Below are positions 1 through 11,880 of a stretch of 64,000 nt of DNA, piece by piece; within the stretch, counting starts at the first letter, position 1; each line of letters opens with the position of its first letter. Under the pieces are notes generated by a model, which did no database searches, was not told where the DNA came from, and worked only from the letters and a program-made list of their open reading frames with translations. The position numbers and the translations under genes are program-made. The DNA is from Akebia trifoliata (taxonomy: Eukaryota; Streptophyta; Magnoliopsida; Ranunculales; Lardizabalaceae), in NCBI GenBank assembly GCA_017979445.1, contig CM030714.1, positions 19,971,405-20,035,404 of the forward strand, read 5' to 3'.

Positions 1-625
1 AGAGTAATGAACTATTTTTTTTGGGAGTTCTACTCTACTTACTCGGGGTGAAAGAGTAATGGACTTATTTTCTAGGAGTTCTACTCTACCTACTCAGGGT
101 AAAAGAGTAATGAACTATTTTTTCTGGGAGTCCTACTCTACATACTCGGGATGAAAGAGTAATGAACTATTTTCGGGAGTTCTACTCTACCTACTCGGGG
201 TGAAAGAGTAATGAACTATTTTTTCTGGGAGTCCTACTCTACCTACTCACAGTGAAAGAGTAATGAACTTTTTTCTAGAGTTCTACTCTACTTACTCGGG
301 GTAAAAGAGTAATGAACTATTTTTTCTAGGAGTCCTACTGTACCTACTCGGGGTGAAAGAGTAATGAACTTTTTTTGGGAGTTCTACTCTACCTACTTGG
401 GGTGAAAGAGTAATGAACTATTTTTTCTGGGAATCCTACTCTACCTACTCAGGGTGAAAGAGTAATGAACTTTTTTCGGGAGTTCTACTCTACCTACTCA
501 GGGTGAAAGAGTAATGAACTATTTTCGGGAGTTCTACTCTACCTACTCGGGGTGAAAGAGTAATGAACTATTTTTTCTGGGAGTTCTACTCTACATGCTC
601 GGGGTGAAAGAGTAATGAACTATCT
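1..625. repeat. Tandem array, ~47-58 bp unit (about 12 copies)
   Basis: Head-to-tail units each contain GAGTAATGAACT, a T-rich tract, GGAGTTCTACTCTACCTACT and CGGGGTGAAA. Unit length varies because of the T-rich tract and small deletions. It lies in what would be the 3' UTR of element D. The related element C has no such array, so it is specific to this copy or subfamily. The array continues past the left edge, so the full copy number is unknown. No spacers separate the units, so it is not CRISPR-like. Confidence 0.9.
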
Positions 626-1140
626 AAGTAAAATCTGAGAAAACCCTCAGCGGTATCTGGCTAAGCATAATCCGAGAAAGCCCTCGGTGGCAACTGGCTG
701 AGCATTATCCGAAAAAATCCTTGGTGGCAATTGGTTGATCATAATCCGAGCAAACCCTTGGCGGCATATGGCTGAGCATAATCAGAGCAAACCCGCGGCG
801 GCATCTGGCTGGGTATAATCCGAGCAAACCCTTGGCGACAACTAAGCAAAATCCAAGATAACCCTTGGTGGCAACTGAGCAAAATCCAAGTTAACCCTTG
901 GCGGCAACTGAGCAAAATCAAAGATAACCCTTAGCGGCAACTTACCAAAATCAAAGTTAACCCTTGGCAGCAACTGACCAAAATCAAAGTTAACCCTTGG
1001 CGACAACTGAGCAAAATCCAAGATAACCCTTGGTGGCAGCTGAGCAAAATCCAAGTTAACCCTTGCCAGCAACTGAGAAAAATCCAAGATAACCCTTGGC
1101 GGCAACTGAGCAAAATTCAAGTTAACCCTTGGCGGCAATT
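626..1140. repeat. Tandem array, mostly 33-bp unit, 3' UTR of element D
   Basis: Units carry CTGAGCAAAATCC then AACCCTTGGCGGCAA. The first part (626-840) is more degenerate and closer to the 34-bp unit array of element C (30590-31250: CTGAGCATAATTCCGAGAAA then ACCCTCGGCGGCAT). Because 33 is a multiple of three, the minus strand reads as an 11-residue repeat (PPRV...DFAQL), but this is a by-product of unit length and not evidence of a protein. Tandem repeats in the 3' UTR are a known trait of Tat-lineage elements. Confidence 0.9.
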
Positions 1141-2578
1141 GAACAAAACTGGTTGAGGAATGAATGACTTTTGGGAAAGAATGAATGAATTTGGAGAAGA
1201 CTCATTAAAATGAATCAGGGGACGAACAAATCTGGAAGAATCTGGAAGAGAATGATCGAATCTAAGAATGAATGGATCTGAAAAAGAATCTGGGAATGAA
1301 AGAATGTCATATCTCCTAATGAGTTATTAGTTAATCTCTGGGCACAGTCAAATGTGAGATCCGAAGTGCTTTTGTCTTTTTACCTCAAGGTTTTATCCAA
1401 AAGTTTTTTTAAAACCCAAGTTTTTATTTCTTTTGAACCTCAAGGGTTTTTCAAAAAATTGTTATCACGAGGGTAACCTTAAGTTTGGAGTTCCCCTTAT
1501 CTTTTAGGATTAACATTGCTCAAAAATAAAATGCCCCTAGTTTGACAATAAACATGGCATTGAAGATGATGCAAAAATTAAAAAAAGCCCTTAGTATAAA
1601 GGGGGAGACTACATATTTAGAGGAAAAAGAAAATGCCCCTTGTATGAAGGTTTGAAATATTTGATTACCACAAGCGCAATAAAGATCTAACTTTTAATTT
1701 TGATTAATTTTATTGAAGATTTTGAGTCAGGCTCAAGAGAACAAAATATTTCCTTTTGAGACTCATAATATAATTCACCTTTCTCTCCCTTGGTTTACTT
1801 GGAGAAGTAAAAAATTTCAGATCGATCGTAGACAAGATACTTGTGGCTTTTGAGTCTGTGCTTGATTTAAGCTAAGTATTGAACTTGATTATTCAAACTT
1901 CTGATGTTTCAGCTCGGACTGCTCTTAGTTTTTCTTTTGTTTTGCTTTGTTACTCTAACTTTTGCCTAGATTGCCTTTTCAGATTTTCAAACTAGCGGCA
2001 TGCTCTAGCTTTTGCCTAGATTGCCTTTTCAGGTTTTCAATCTAGCGAGCTTTTTTACTTTCTCTTTGCTCTGATTGTTGCCAAGATCATCCTTTTAGAT
2101 TTTCAACCTTGCGAGCTAGGCTTAGTTTTTGCCTAAGTCGTCCTTTTCGGGTTTTCAACCTAGTAGGCTTTTTTTTATTTTCTTTCTTATGGAATTGCTG
2201 TCTGATCATGCTTTGCTATCTTCCTTGACTTTTTTCGCACGGTACTTAGGAGGACTTTTATAGGTAGGCTTAAGACTGGGCATAAAAAGAAATGAATTTT
2301 GAAGCTCAAAAACCTAAATGCCCCTTGTGTGGCATTTCCTTTTAAATTATTTTCTTTTTTCTTGAATTTTCTTCCCCATTTTGGATGATATTTCTTTTTC
2401 TTTTGAATTTTTTTTCTTTTTAGATTTTTCTTTGTTAGTGAATCTATTTTTATTTTTATTTTGATGTGGTCGGGCTTGAAGTAACTTCCCAAGTTGCCTA
2501 CGTAACCTAGACCAAAAACGTAGTTCGAATTTTTCCCTCCTTTGGGTTAGGTGATCGGGCTGAGAAAGAAAAAGGTAA

Positions 2579-2628
<50 letters not shown>

Positions 2629-2704
2629 AAATGGTTGCAAAGGGCTGAGAAATGAGATATTAAACTGGGTAGTAGGAAAATTGATTCGACCAAAGATGGC
2701 CTCC
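1141..2704 (-). other. 3' untranslated region of element D
   Basis: No coding sequence is seen. It is collinear with 31251-32702 of element C and shares with it the block 'aacccaagttt...gagggtaaccttaagtt', the repeated 'gcctagatt...ttttcaggttttcaa' motifs (about 1965-2165) and 'tgccccttgtgtggcattt'. The motif 'tttgcctaga' followed by 'gcgagct' recurs three or four times at 70-90 bp spacing and looks like an old, diverged tandem repeat. Poly-T tracts lie at 2345-2460. Confidence 0.6.
2582..2626. repeat. (TA)n microsatellite
   Basis: About 22 TA units lie just beyond the integrase stop codon of element D. The homologous position in element C (near 32620) lacks the expansion, so it grew in this copy. 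Confidence 0.95.
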
Positions 2705-3520
2705 TTAAACATAGTACTTCTTGATCTGGTCAAGGTTGATTGGTTCTAGTAGTTCAATTATATCATGATTTTGAAGTCTGACGGCTTTTCAAGAATATTT
2801 TCTTTAATGATGAACGGATTTTCCCAATTAGGTTTGAACTTCCCTTTGGGGTTAAAAATAAAAGATAGGTGCTCGATTCTCTTTGAGTACCAAATCCCCG
2901 ACTTGTAAGTGACGAGCCCTAACCTTCTTATCAAAAGTGAGAGTGACTCTTCTTTAATAAGTTTGCACGTGGCACAGAACTCTAAGTTGTTCCTTCAATT
3001 AAATTTAGTTCTTCGTATCCACGGACACAATCTACTTCTGACAACTGACTTTCCAACAAGACCTTGAGAGATAAGGTTTCCATTTTAACTGGCAAGACTA
3101 CTTCCATATCATATATTAGAGAGTAGAGAATAGCTCCAGTGGAAGACTGCATTGAAGTATGATGTGCCCTTAGTGTGAATGAAAGCTTCTCTAACCATTC
3201 CCGGTGCAATCGACACATTTTCACGATAATTATTTTGAGACTCTTATTAGCTATTTGCTTCAACCATTCCATTAATCTGAGGACGGTAGGGAGATGATGC
3301 CGGATCTTGAAATTTGAACACAAAGTAATCCTTGACTTTGAAGTGTGACCCGTTATCAGATATCTATCCCAAAGGTACCCTGTATTGACTTATGATAGCT
3401 GCAGTGAGGACAACATTGAAACGTTTTGTAACATCTTCTTTGATTTCGTTGGTGTTTTCATTTCATCGAGCGAGTATATATTCCATGTCGGACAACACCC
3501 AAGCTTGCACCTAACATATC
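2705..3520 (-). pseudogene. Ty3/gypsy integrase C-terminal fragment (element D)
   Basis: The minus strand reads the end of a gypsy polyprotein. From 5' to 3' these are an integrase-core piece (DNGSHFK-like, then SSPYRPQ and a degraded NG..E motif), the NKSLKIII...HREWLEKL segment, ALWAYRT-like and GA..YSL.Y.MEVVLPV segments, then KVRARHLQVGDLVL and a terminal DQIKKYYV stop (2705-2707). Several frameshifts and stops interrupt it, so it is a pseudogene. Nothing upstream (higher coordinates) encodes the zinc-binding integrase domain, RNase H or RT. Element C keeps the same part and no more (32703-33560). The protein once formed the strand-transfer enzyme of an Ogre/Tat element. Function here is lost. 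Confidence 0.8.
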
Positions 3521-5129
3521 CTCACCAGACCACGTGAACAAGTCTTTTGAAATTTCTAAGTAAATTCATTATCCCTTCGTGTTCCTCTAGGGATAGGATG
3601 GTTTCTACTTGAATCTCTTTAGGACTTATTCTCTATTCCAAGGTTAATGACATTTGCTTTCTTGATTGAAAGTTGTTGAGTCCGACCCTTATCTTCTTGT
3701 TCAGGAGAAAAATATATCCTTGAAACCAGATTATTAGTTAATTCGTTAATGCGCTAGAGGTATTCAAAAATTTTCTTTATCCAATCAAATTCAGAAGGGG
3801 TGACAGACACCTTTATGACTCGACAAACTAACTCGACTCAACAGAAAAAAGAGTTGACTCAATCTAAAGAAAATATGACCTTGCTGGATTGATAAAAAAA
3901 TAGACTCAAGCTAATCCAAATGACTCATGAAAACTCAAGACAAGTAACAACAACGGGCTAGATTGTAGACTGAGGACTCGAGACATTGCTTATAACCGGC
4001 AAAACTGAAACACTATGATCTTCAGGGAATAACTGTGTAATTTTGAGAAATTCTGAGATCATTTCTGACTGTTGACTTGATATTGACGTTTGTTCAACTG
4101 ACTGGATTTACAACCCTAGTTAGACGATGGACGATTGAGTTTAGGTACAATGATAACCCTGAAATCTAATCAAATGTAGATTTAATCAACTTTAGTGTTA
4201 CCCCCTTAATAACATTTTAAATGAACCCTAAGATTTTATTGAATTCTGTGCACCAATCCATAAAATAATTCATTCGTTCAATGATTATTCAGAAGGAAAA
4301 TAATTTTATTGCACTCTTGAAAATTATTGGAAAAAATATTTTTATTATATAAAATTTTTCACAAATCTGATTATTTTTTGCAATTTATTTTGGTAACTTT
4401 TCAAGGCCCATTCAAAAATAGATTTTTTGTAAAAAACATATTTCAAAAATTTTCCATGCAAAAATAGATCTTTTGTAAATCATTTCCTTCATTTTCTTTT
4501 CTTTTGGAAAACATTTTTTCTTTGAAAAATATTTTTCATTTGGAAAACACTTTTTTTTAAAAACATTTTTCTCTTATTAAAATGGATTAAAACTCGAATT
4601 AGAAAAGAGTTTGAATTCCATTTTGATTCAAATGGATCGGCCCATAATAATCGTTGGATCGAGATGGATTGGGTCACTATGAATCATTGCAAAAAATGAA
4701 TTATTTATTGGGTTGGTGCACTCATTTTAATCAAGTAAAACAAAACCTTAATCATTGAGGACAACAAAATATTTTGATCTCATACGTACATTTTGATCTC
4801 ATCATTCACATCATCACATACATTTATCAATCACAAGTTCCCATTCAATAAATAACCTAGAAACACCCACGATAAGTTCCAATCGTGACCTATAGGGGAG
4901 GTTTATAGACTCTAAGCTTACTATATGCAATGCATTTTTATCTAGCCACCCTTGCCCAAGTACACCTATATACTAGACAGTACGTGGTGACTTGGTTTGA
5001 TATACCGTATAGGTGATAATCTAAAACTTCAACTCACTTCTCTGAAGTCAAAAACAACCTGTTTGATCCCCAGTTGAGAGGTGGCGCACGATGCTGAGTA
5101 AGGACCCACTTAAATACCTCTCGTCTACA
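3521..5129 (-). other. Internal non-coding part of element D
   Basis: It is collinear with 33561-35109 of element C, including a block of very A- and T-rich sequence with repeated 'ggaaaacatttt' (4480-4580). No gag, protease or RT motif is seen on either strand. This stretch directly abuts the integrase tail in both copies, which indicates a shared internal deletion. The sequence runs up to the Athila target site at 5130-5134. Confidence 0.55.
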
Positions 5130-5134
5130 ATAGA
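5130..5134. repeat. Target-site duplication ATAGA of Athila (partner 18004-18008)
   Basis: The same five bases flank both LTR ends. Removing the element plus one copy joins 'ctcgtctacaataga' to 'cgtagtctatcc', exactly the uninterrupted sequence seen in element C at 35140-35165. Confidence 0.95.
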
Positions 5135-6425
5135 TGATAAGGTCCCAATAATTTCATTTTGGGACCGTAATTTCACCAAAATTATCAAAAGTTTAAGTAC
5201 TAGTTCCCTTAAAATAATAATAAATTTTATTAAATCCCAAATTAATGAGGCTAACAATACTTTGTTACTAATTTCAGGTGAAAATGGTATATTCGGAAAC
5301 CAACAAACGGTGTAACAATTACTATTACAACATGCGAGCAAAAATGAAGCATCCGGCAAAATCTCGAGGATTTTGGGCGCCACGTCACCGCGCCGCGGCT
5401 AGCCAAGACCGCGTCGCTGTCATTTCGAGGAATTTGTCCTCAAGATTTTTATAGAAGCTTCGATGGTTGTAACTGATTGGGTCATTCGAATCGAATTATC
5501 CGTCAAATCACCCCGATTACCCGAATACGAACATTATAAATTGGGAGGTTGATTTCAAAGGAAGTGGCTCTTCTCTTCTTCCATAATTTTTTATTTTTTC
5601 TTCTTTTGATTCTCTGTAATTTTTCCTTTGGGTGAGCTTTTAAGTGTAGTGAGAACATCAAGAGTAAGCCATTGGCTCTATTGTAACTCTTTTGAGAGAT
5701 CATCAAGAAAGGAATCAAGTTGCATTTCTATTTTACATTTTCTTTCCATCTATCATCTTTTTGCTTTTAGTATTGTTGCAATATGATCCTTGCGAGGATT
5801 GGCTAGATTCTCATTAGAGAAGTCAAGAGTGCCGGAGCAAGTTCACTCTATTAATGCTATTTTAATTCATTATTTCTGTTTTATATGTTAATTTTATGAA
5901 TCTCTTCATGATAAGATCTTCCAATTTAGACTTCCATTTCAAGCTTTGATGAGTGTTACTTAGATAAGCTCAAGAACATTCATGCTCTGTGATGAATGGA
6001 AGCATAAGTCGGATAATCTTGCATAAACAAGAGACCTTCATGAAGACTTTTGGGTTCCAATCAATGGTTACACCGAATCATCTTCCGATCCACGAGCAAT
6101 GACTTGCTACGTGGATTGAGTCATGGTTTAGAATTAATTAGCATTTTTGGGTAACTTGCAATGGTAAACTTGAATTTTCTAATCTCTCTTTCTTTTATCT
6201 TCAATCTTTATTTTCTGTTTTTAATTTCAATTGCAAGTAATTTTCTTTTCATTTGTGCAACAAATCAATTCTGTTTTAAAACCAATTTGTTTCTAACTTG
6301 TTTTTGGTTTCTAACCGAATGAATCTTTGAATCTTCATTGTCCCTGTGGAACGAATTCGACTTGCCCAAAGTCTTAGTTCATATCTTAATCTCTGCATTT
6401 ATCTAGCAAGATTTACAATCGATCA
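5135..6425 (+). repeat. Athila 5' LTR (1291 bp)
   Basis: Bounded by TG...CA and the target duplication. The first bases form a hairpin: GGTCCCAA at 5141-5148 pairs with TTGGGACC at 5159-5166. A GC-rich core (about 5371-5436) is enclosed by AAAATCTCGAGGA (5358-5370) and TCCTCAAGATTTT (5437-5449), a stem with one mismatch that is perfect in the 3' LTR. Short ORFs within it are not conserved between the two LTRs. Confidence 0.95.
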
Positions 6426-6428
6426 AAA

Positions 6429-6446
6429 TGGCGCCACTGCCGGGGA
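6429..6446 (+). promoter_or_regulatory. Primer-binding site, tRNA-Asp type (Athila)
   Basis: TGGCGCCACTGCCGGGGA starts three bases after the LTR end. It matches the 3' end of plant tRNA-Asp (complement TGGCGCCGTTGCCGGGGA) except for two adjacent bases. tRNA-Asp priming is typical of Athila elements. Confidence 0.9.
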
Positions 6447-7647
6447 CAGCGAATTAATTCATTTTCTAATTCAGAAAGTATCCGAAACAGAACTGAACGT
6501 GTTTTGCTTGAAACAGAAGCCAAACGAACAGAAAAAAAATTTGAAAAATTTTTCATTACAATCCTCAGGATATCAGAAATCATTTTCAATTTGAAAAATC
6601 GATTTTCATCAAAATTTTACCGCGTCGCGATTGCCCCTAGGTGCGCCGCGATGACGTGGCAATATTTTCTACTGATTTTTGTTGGACAAGTTTCTGACAT
6701 CATGGACATTGTAATGGACATACTGGTTTTTCTGTAGCATTCTGATTGGAATAATTTTTGTTATTTTCAGGTGACGGACTTGACGGAAGTCGACAGAAAT
6801 TGACGGAAGGTGACACGTGAAATTTTTATCCACTGAATTGATTCTATCACCAAGAAGATCAACAAATTCAATTTTTCTCTGCATTTTTTTTATTTTTTTC
6901 TTAGAAAACAACTTGTATTAGGAACTTGAACTTGTATTAAATTTTAATAGTATCCGAGAGGGCTCGGATTGTAATAGATTTAGGGACAGACGATAGTAGG
7001 ACGAAACTATCTCAGCCCCTCGGGTTCGTACACCAAATTTGGTGTTGGTGGCCCGAGTCGACTCAACTTGATCATCCCCCGTCTAGAACGGGAGGTAAAT
7101 TTCGAAACACTCATGCATCACTCACTAGTGAGTTTCTGTATTGCTTTTGAGTGACTAATCTGCACACATTGGATCGCACATAGTAATAAGGGCACCCTTA
7201 CGAGGATGGCACCATAAGATAAGAATCGGAGTTCATTACCGATATCTTGCCCTTCTAGGAAAATCAAATTCACAGCAAATTAATTAATTAAAATTTGATT
7301 AGACTGGACTCCAGGTTCCATCGAGCTCATTAAGCAAAGCTAATCAAAAGTTGCACCAATTGCACTTCTTGATCGTGAACAGTGCCTAAGCGCAATCTTG
7401 CCCTGTAGTTCTACGTGAATTCAGGGGATAGACACACGTCTATTCAAGACGAGAGGTGATCTAAGAGTACCCTTGCTCAGCATTGTGCGCCACCTCTCCT
7501 CTGGAGATTAAACTAGCTGTTCCGATTTTAGAGATTTGGGTTGGAGGCTTTTGTTAATCCTCTGAACCAGTTAGGAGCTGTCTAGTAATAGGCACCCAGT
7601 TTTCACGTGTGAATTTCTCCCTCCTATTGTGTGCAATTTGGTAGTGT
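6447..7647 (+). other. Athila leader between PBS and gag
   Basis: No coding sequence is supported. It holds an AT-rich first half and, at 7000-7110, a more GC-rich block (cccctcgggttcg, ccgtctagaacggg). A GC-rich piece at 6620-6655 (ccgcgtcgcg...gcgccgcgatgacg) resembles the GC core of the LTR. Short open frames here lack family similarity that I can see. Confidence 0.6.
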
Positions 7648-9706
7648 ATGTTAGGTAGGAGATCGCAAAAAAATCCAATTATTTTTTATCCGGAGATCAC
7701 AAGGTCTCACCCACTACCTAAGGTTAGACGAGAAAATAACACCGTTCTCACTCCACCAATCCCAGAAATGGATCCACATCCACTTCCACCTAATCACAAC
7801 CATGATGATCAGCGAACTCTCAATGAGTTGTTCGCATCTATTACTGCCAACCCTCCATCATGTATAATTTTACCTGCTGCTAACGTGGCACAATTTGAAA
7901 TTCGGGCAGTCACCTTCAATATGCTACCCAAATTTCATGGTTTCAAAAGCGAACAACCGTACAATCACCTCAATAAATTCTTGACCTTATGCCAGACATT
8001 CAAAAATGGTCACCTCGACGATAAGAATGTCAAGCTTAGATTATTTCCACTTTCTCTCAAAGACCATGCTGCAGCTTGGTTACACTCCTTGTCCTCCAAC
8101 TCTATCACTACGTGGGATGAGTTGTCGAGAGTTCATGGCCAAATTCTTCCCTATGGCGAAGATGGAACAATTCAAAAATGCCATTCGGAACTTCAAGGGA
8201 AGACCGGATGAAGAATTCTCCCAGACTTGGGAAAGGTTCAATGACCTCCTTGTTAAGTGTCCGCACCGTGGGATAGACAAAGCCCAATTAGTTAATTTCT
8301 TTTATCGAGGTCTCCCAATAGCCTAACGTATTCTTCTCGATTCTGTGCATCAGGGTAACTTCATTAATCAAACTCCTAATCAAGCTTATGAATTCTTAGT
8401 CGAATTGGCTGAGAATGCTCAAAATTGGAGCAAAAACATAAGAGATTTCGATAGAGGAGATTTAGGAGTCAAAAAGCCGGACATGTATGAGGTTAAGTCT
8501 GATCCTGAACTCAAGAATGTCATGAATAGCCTGGTGAGTAGCTTACAAAGTCTTAACAAAAAGTTCGACGCTTTCAGTGTCAAAATCAACTTCCAAGAAG
8601 CCACTCCAATTCTTCAAGTCGCCACAGAGACATTTTCATCATGTCAGCTGTGTGAGAGTTTTAATTATTCTACGGAGAATTGTCCCACCTTGACTCTCTC
8701 GCAGTCAGAGCAAGCCAATGCTGTTGGAAATTACAGCACATATAGGAAACCCACTCCTAACTCCTATAGCCAGACGTACCATCCCGATAATAGGTTTCAC
8801 CCCAATTTTTCATATCGACAAAGTGAACCTATCCAATCAGGAGGTCCTCCAGGGTTTCAAAAAAATTTCAATCGTCAAACTCATGCTAGTGCGAACCTAT
8901 CTTTGGTTCCGTAGCCATCATATTCTTCACCTCAAAATTCTGATCAACGGACGATCATTGTTGACCCTATGACCAATTACTCTCCTCCTGTTGCTCAAAC
9001 TAACTTAGCATTGGAATCAATGATGGCTGAGATATTAAAGCAACAACAGCAACAAATCCAAACTACTCAGAGCCAGTCTCAGACCAACCAGGTCACTGCA
9101 CAGGCGATCAAAAATTTAGAGGTGCAGATGGGTCAGTTAGCTTCATCCATAGGAGAGAAAAACAAAGGCCAGTTTTCCAGTCAAACTGTGCCTAACCCAG
9201 CAGGAACTGTTCCAAGAGGACAGTATGAAATTAATAGTCAGGCAGGTCCCTCTAATTCTGTCCAAGTCTTCCACACCTTACAATCTGGTAAACTAGTGGA
9301 CAATAAAGTTGAAATGCCTGAGGAGGTTCTATCCAAAGAAACAACCTCTAGAGCACCTGCCACAGAAAAATAAGACTAGTCTAAGGAAACACCTCCTCCT
9401 CTCAAGAGTTGAGTGATCGTTCCCAAAGCCCCGTTCCCTCATAGACTCATTGACAACAAAAAGGGAAAACAATTGGAAGGAATTCTAGAAGTGTTCAAAA
9501 ACGTTCAAATCAATATTCCCTTCCTTGACGCAATTCGTCAAATTCCCTCGTATGCCAAATTTCTCAAGGATCTTACCACAGTGAAGAGAAAAACTCTTGT
9601 GCCAAGAGAAGCTGTGATGACAGCCCAGTCTTCTTGTCTGATTCAGCAGACAATTGTTCTAAAATTCAAGGACCTAGGCTGTTCTACAATTTCTGTGCAC
9701 ATTTGA
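7648..9706 (+). pseudogene. Athila gag (capsid/nucleocapsid), broken
   Basis: The first frame (7648-8211) carries the start of a retrotransposon gag domain (NMLPKFHGF...PYNHLNKFL, then LKDHAAAWLHSL and TTWDELS). Near 8139 the frame shifts, and the domain continues in another frame (EFMAKFFPMAKMEQFKNAI, FSQTWERFNDLLVKCPHRG, FYRGLP). That second frame runs on through several stops (about 8325, 8912, 9371, 9377, 9410, 9704) into protease, so gag and pol shared one frame. The 8345-8914 part holds a poorly kept zinc-knuckle-like segment (CQLCESFNYSTENCP, which keeps CxxC and a later C but lacks the usual GH). The 8969-9373 part is Q-rich (about LKQQQQQIQ). Gag would form the particle. This copy is dead. 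Confidence 0.85.
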
Positions 9707-9712
9707 GATACG

Positions 9713-10345
9713 ATGATTGAGAAATGTCTATTAGATCTTGGGGCTAGTGTGGATCTTCTTCCTTTCTCAGTCTACCAGCAATTAGGTTTAGGAAAACTTA
9801 AACCTACGGATATCAATCTAACTCTAGCAGATAGATCGGTAAAGATTCCCAAGGGAATAATGGAGGATGTGATTATTAAAGTGAAGGATTTCTACTTTCC
9901 TGTCGACTTCGTAGTTCTTGACACTGAACCTGTCATTAACCAAAATTCTCATGTTTCAGTCATCTTAGGAAGACCTTTCTTAGCTACTTCTGATGCAGTC
10001 ATCAAGTGTCGCAATGGTATCATGACCCTATCATTTGGGGACATGAAAGTTAAAATGAATGTCTTTCAAAATAAATTTCAATCTACTGACATGGATGATT
10101 TGGAAGAAGTCAACATGATCGACACCCTGGTCAGTAGCACTTTTGAGGAAGCGGAAAACAAGGATCCGTTCGAAGAGTATTTTGGCCAATTCGGCCTTGA
10201 GTTAGATATCGAGAAATCCATTAGAGAGGTGAATTCTCTTCTTGAATCTGTCCCTATGATGGATTGGCAGCCAAAAATTCAGAGTCTATCCTCTCTCTCG
10301 TCATCCCCAATAGTGGAAGAAATTCCAAAGTTTGAGTTAAAGTAA
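9713..10345 (+). pseudogene. Athila aspartic protease region
   Basis: The frame is the same as the gag tail and RT. Residues 7-12 read LDLGAS, the active-site triad as D-L-G, and residues 84-90 read ILGRPFL, the second conserved protease motif of Ty3/gypsy enzymes. The protease cuts the Gag-Pol polyprotein in the particle. A stop (10343-10345) separates it from RT and a TGA (9704-9706) from gag. In a working element these would be sense codons, so the ATG at 9713 is not a true start. The last 90 residues are an acidic linker typical of the protease-RT junction. Confidence 0.85.
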
Positions 10346-11880
10346 TTGCCTGATACGCTGAAATACGCATTTTTGGGTAATGCTGAAACTTTTCCTGTCA
10401 TTATCTCCCCTACTCTGGAAAAATCACAAGAAAATCGATTACTTGACGTTCTACACGAAAATCGAAAAGCTATTGGGTGGACCATAGCTGATATTAAAGG
10501 CATCAGTCCTTCTGTGGTCGTGCATCAAATTCATCTTGATGAAAATTTCAAACCATCGAGAGAACCACAGAGGCGACTCAATCCGGTGTTACAAGAGGTA
10601 GTCCGAAAAGAAGTCATCAAACTTTTAGATGCGGGTATTATATACCCCATCTCGGATAGTAAATGGGTTAGTCCAATTCAGGTTGTCCCCAAAAAGTCAG
10701 GTGTCACAGTTGTGACCAATCAAAACAATGAACTTATACCTACTCGAGTCCAAACCGGATGGAGAGTTTGTATAGACTACCGAAAACTGAATACGATGAC
10801 ACGTAAGGATCACTTCCCTCTCCTATTCATCAATAAGATGCTCGAACCTTTAGCCGGTCATGCCTATTATTATTTTCTTGATGGATATTCGGGATACAAC
10901 CAGATCCCAATTACTCCTGAAGACCAAGAAAAAACAACGTTTACCTGTCCATTTGGGACCTTAGCCTATCGACGCATGCCCTTTGGGCTATGTAATGCTC
11001 CTGCCACCTTTCAAAGGTGCATGTTGAGTATATTTTCTGATATGATCGAAGACTTTCTTGAAGTCTTCATGGATGATTTTTCTGTATTTGGGTCGAGTTT
11101 TGATGACTATTTGGATCATTTGAAGCTAGTTTTGAAAAGATGTCGAGAGAAGCACCTCGTGCTAAATTAGGAGAAGTGTCATTTCATAGTCACATCTGGG
11201 ATAGTTCTAGGGTATATTATTTCCCATAAAGGAATTGAGGTAGATAAAGGCAAGGTCGATCTTATAGAAAACTTGCCTCCACCTAGAATTGTGAAAGAAG
11301 TTCGTTCGTTCCTAGGGCATGCAAGATTTTACAGAAGGTTCATCAAAGACTTCGGAAAAATTCCAAAACCCCTGTGTGATTTGTTAGCCAAAGACATTTC
11401 TTTCAAGTTTTCTACCGCCTGCTTATCAGCCTTTGAGAAGCTGAAAACTGAGTTGACCTCAGCACCTATTATCCAACCACCCAATTGGGATCTCCCATTT
11501 GAGGTGATGTTTGATGCATCCGATTACGCTATAGGTGCTGTATTGGGACAACGAGTTGACAAACGCCCCTATGTCATCCAGTATGCCAGCAAGACACTTA
11601 ATGATGCCCAGCTCAATTATTCCATCACAGAGAAGGAACTACTAACAGTAGTTTTTGCCTTAGATAAATTCCGTTCCTATCTTATAGGGTCCAAAGTAGT
11701 CATTTTCACTGACCACGCAGCGCTGAAATACCTTCTTGCCAAGAAGGATGCCAAAGCGAGGTTGATACGATGGATCCTTCTTCTTCAAGAGTTTGATCTC
11801 GAAATTCAAGACAAAAAGGGATGCGAGAATGTGGTTGCAGACCACCTATCTAGGCTAGTAGTTGAAACTCTTTCTGACTC
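10346..11880 (+). pseudogene. Athila reverse transcriptase and RNase H
   Basis: The RT frame opens right after a stop and has no genuine start (TTG). Within the first 274 codons are WVSPIQVVPKKSG, GWRVCIDYRKLN, LDGYSGYNQI (catalytic D179) and the FMDDF box (D243, D244). A TAG at 11168 interrupts it. The same frame continues through [13 protein letters not shown] into the RNase H domain, with [36 protein letters not shown] and ADHLSRL. The enzyme copies the element RNA into DNA. All catalytic motifs are legible, so decay is by a few nonsense changes and not by domain loss. Confidence 0.93.

Noticed and set aside
1..625. Possible CRISPR-like array
   Set aside because: Units are contiguous with no unique spacers, and the DNA is plant nuclear.
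739..1138. 11-residue repeat protein on the minus strand
   Set aside because: A result of the 33-bp tandem unit being a multiple of three. The related array in element C has a 34-bp unit and breaks the pattern.
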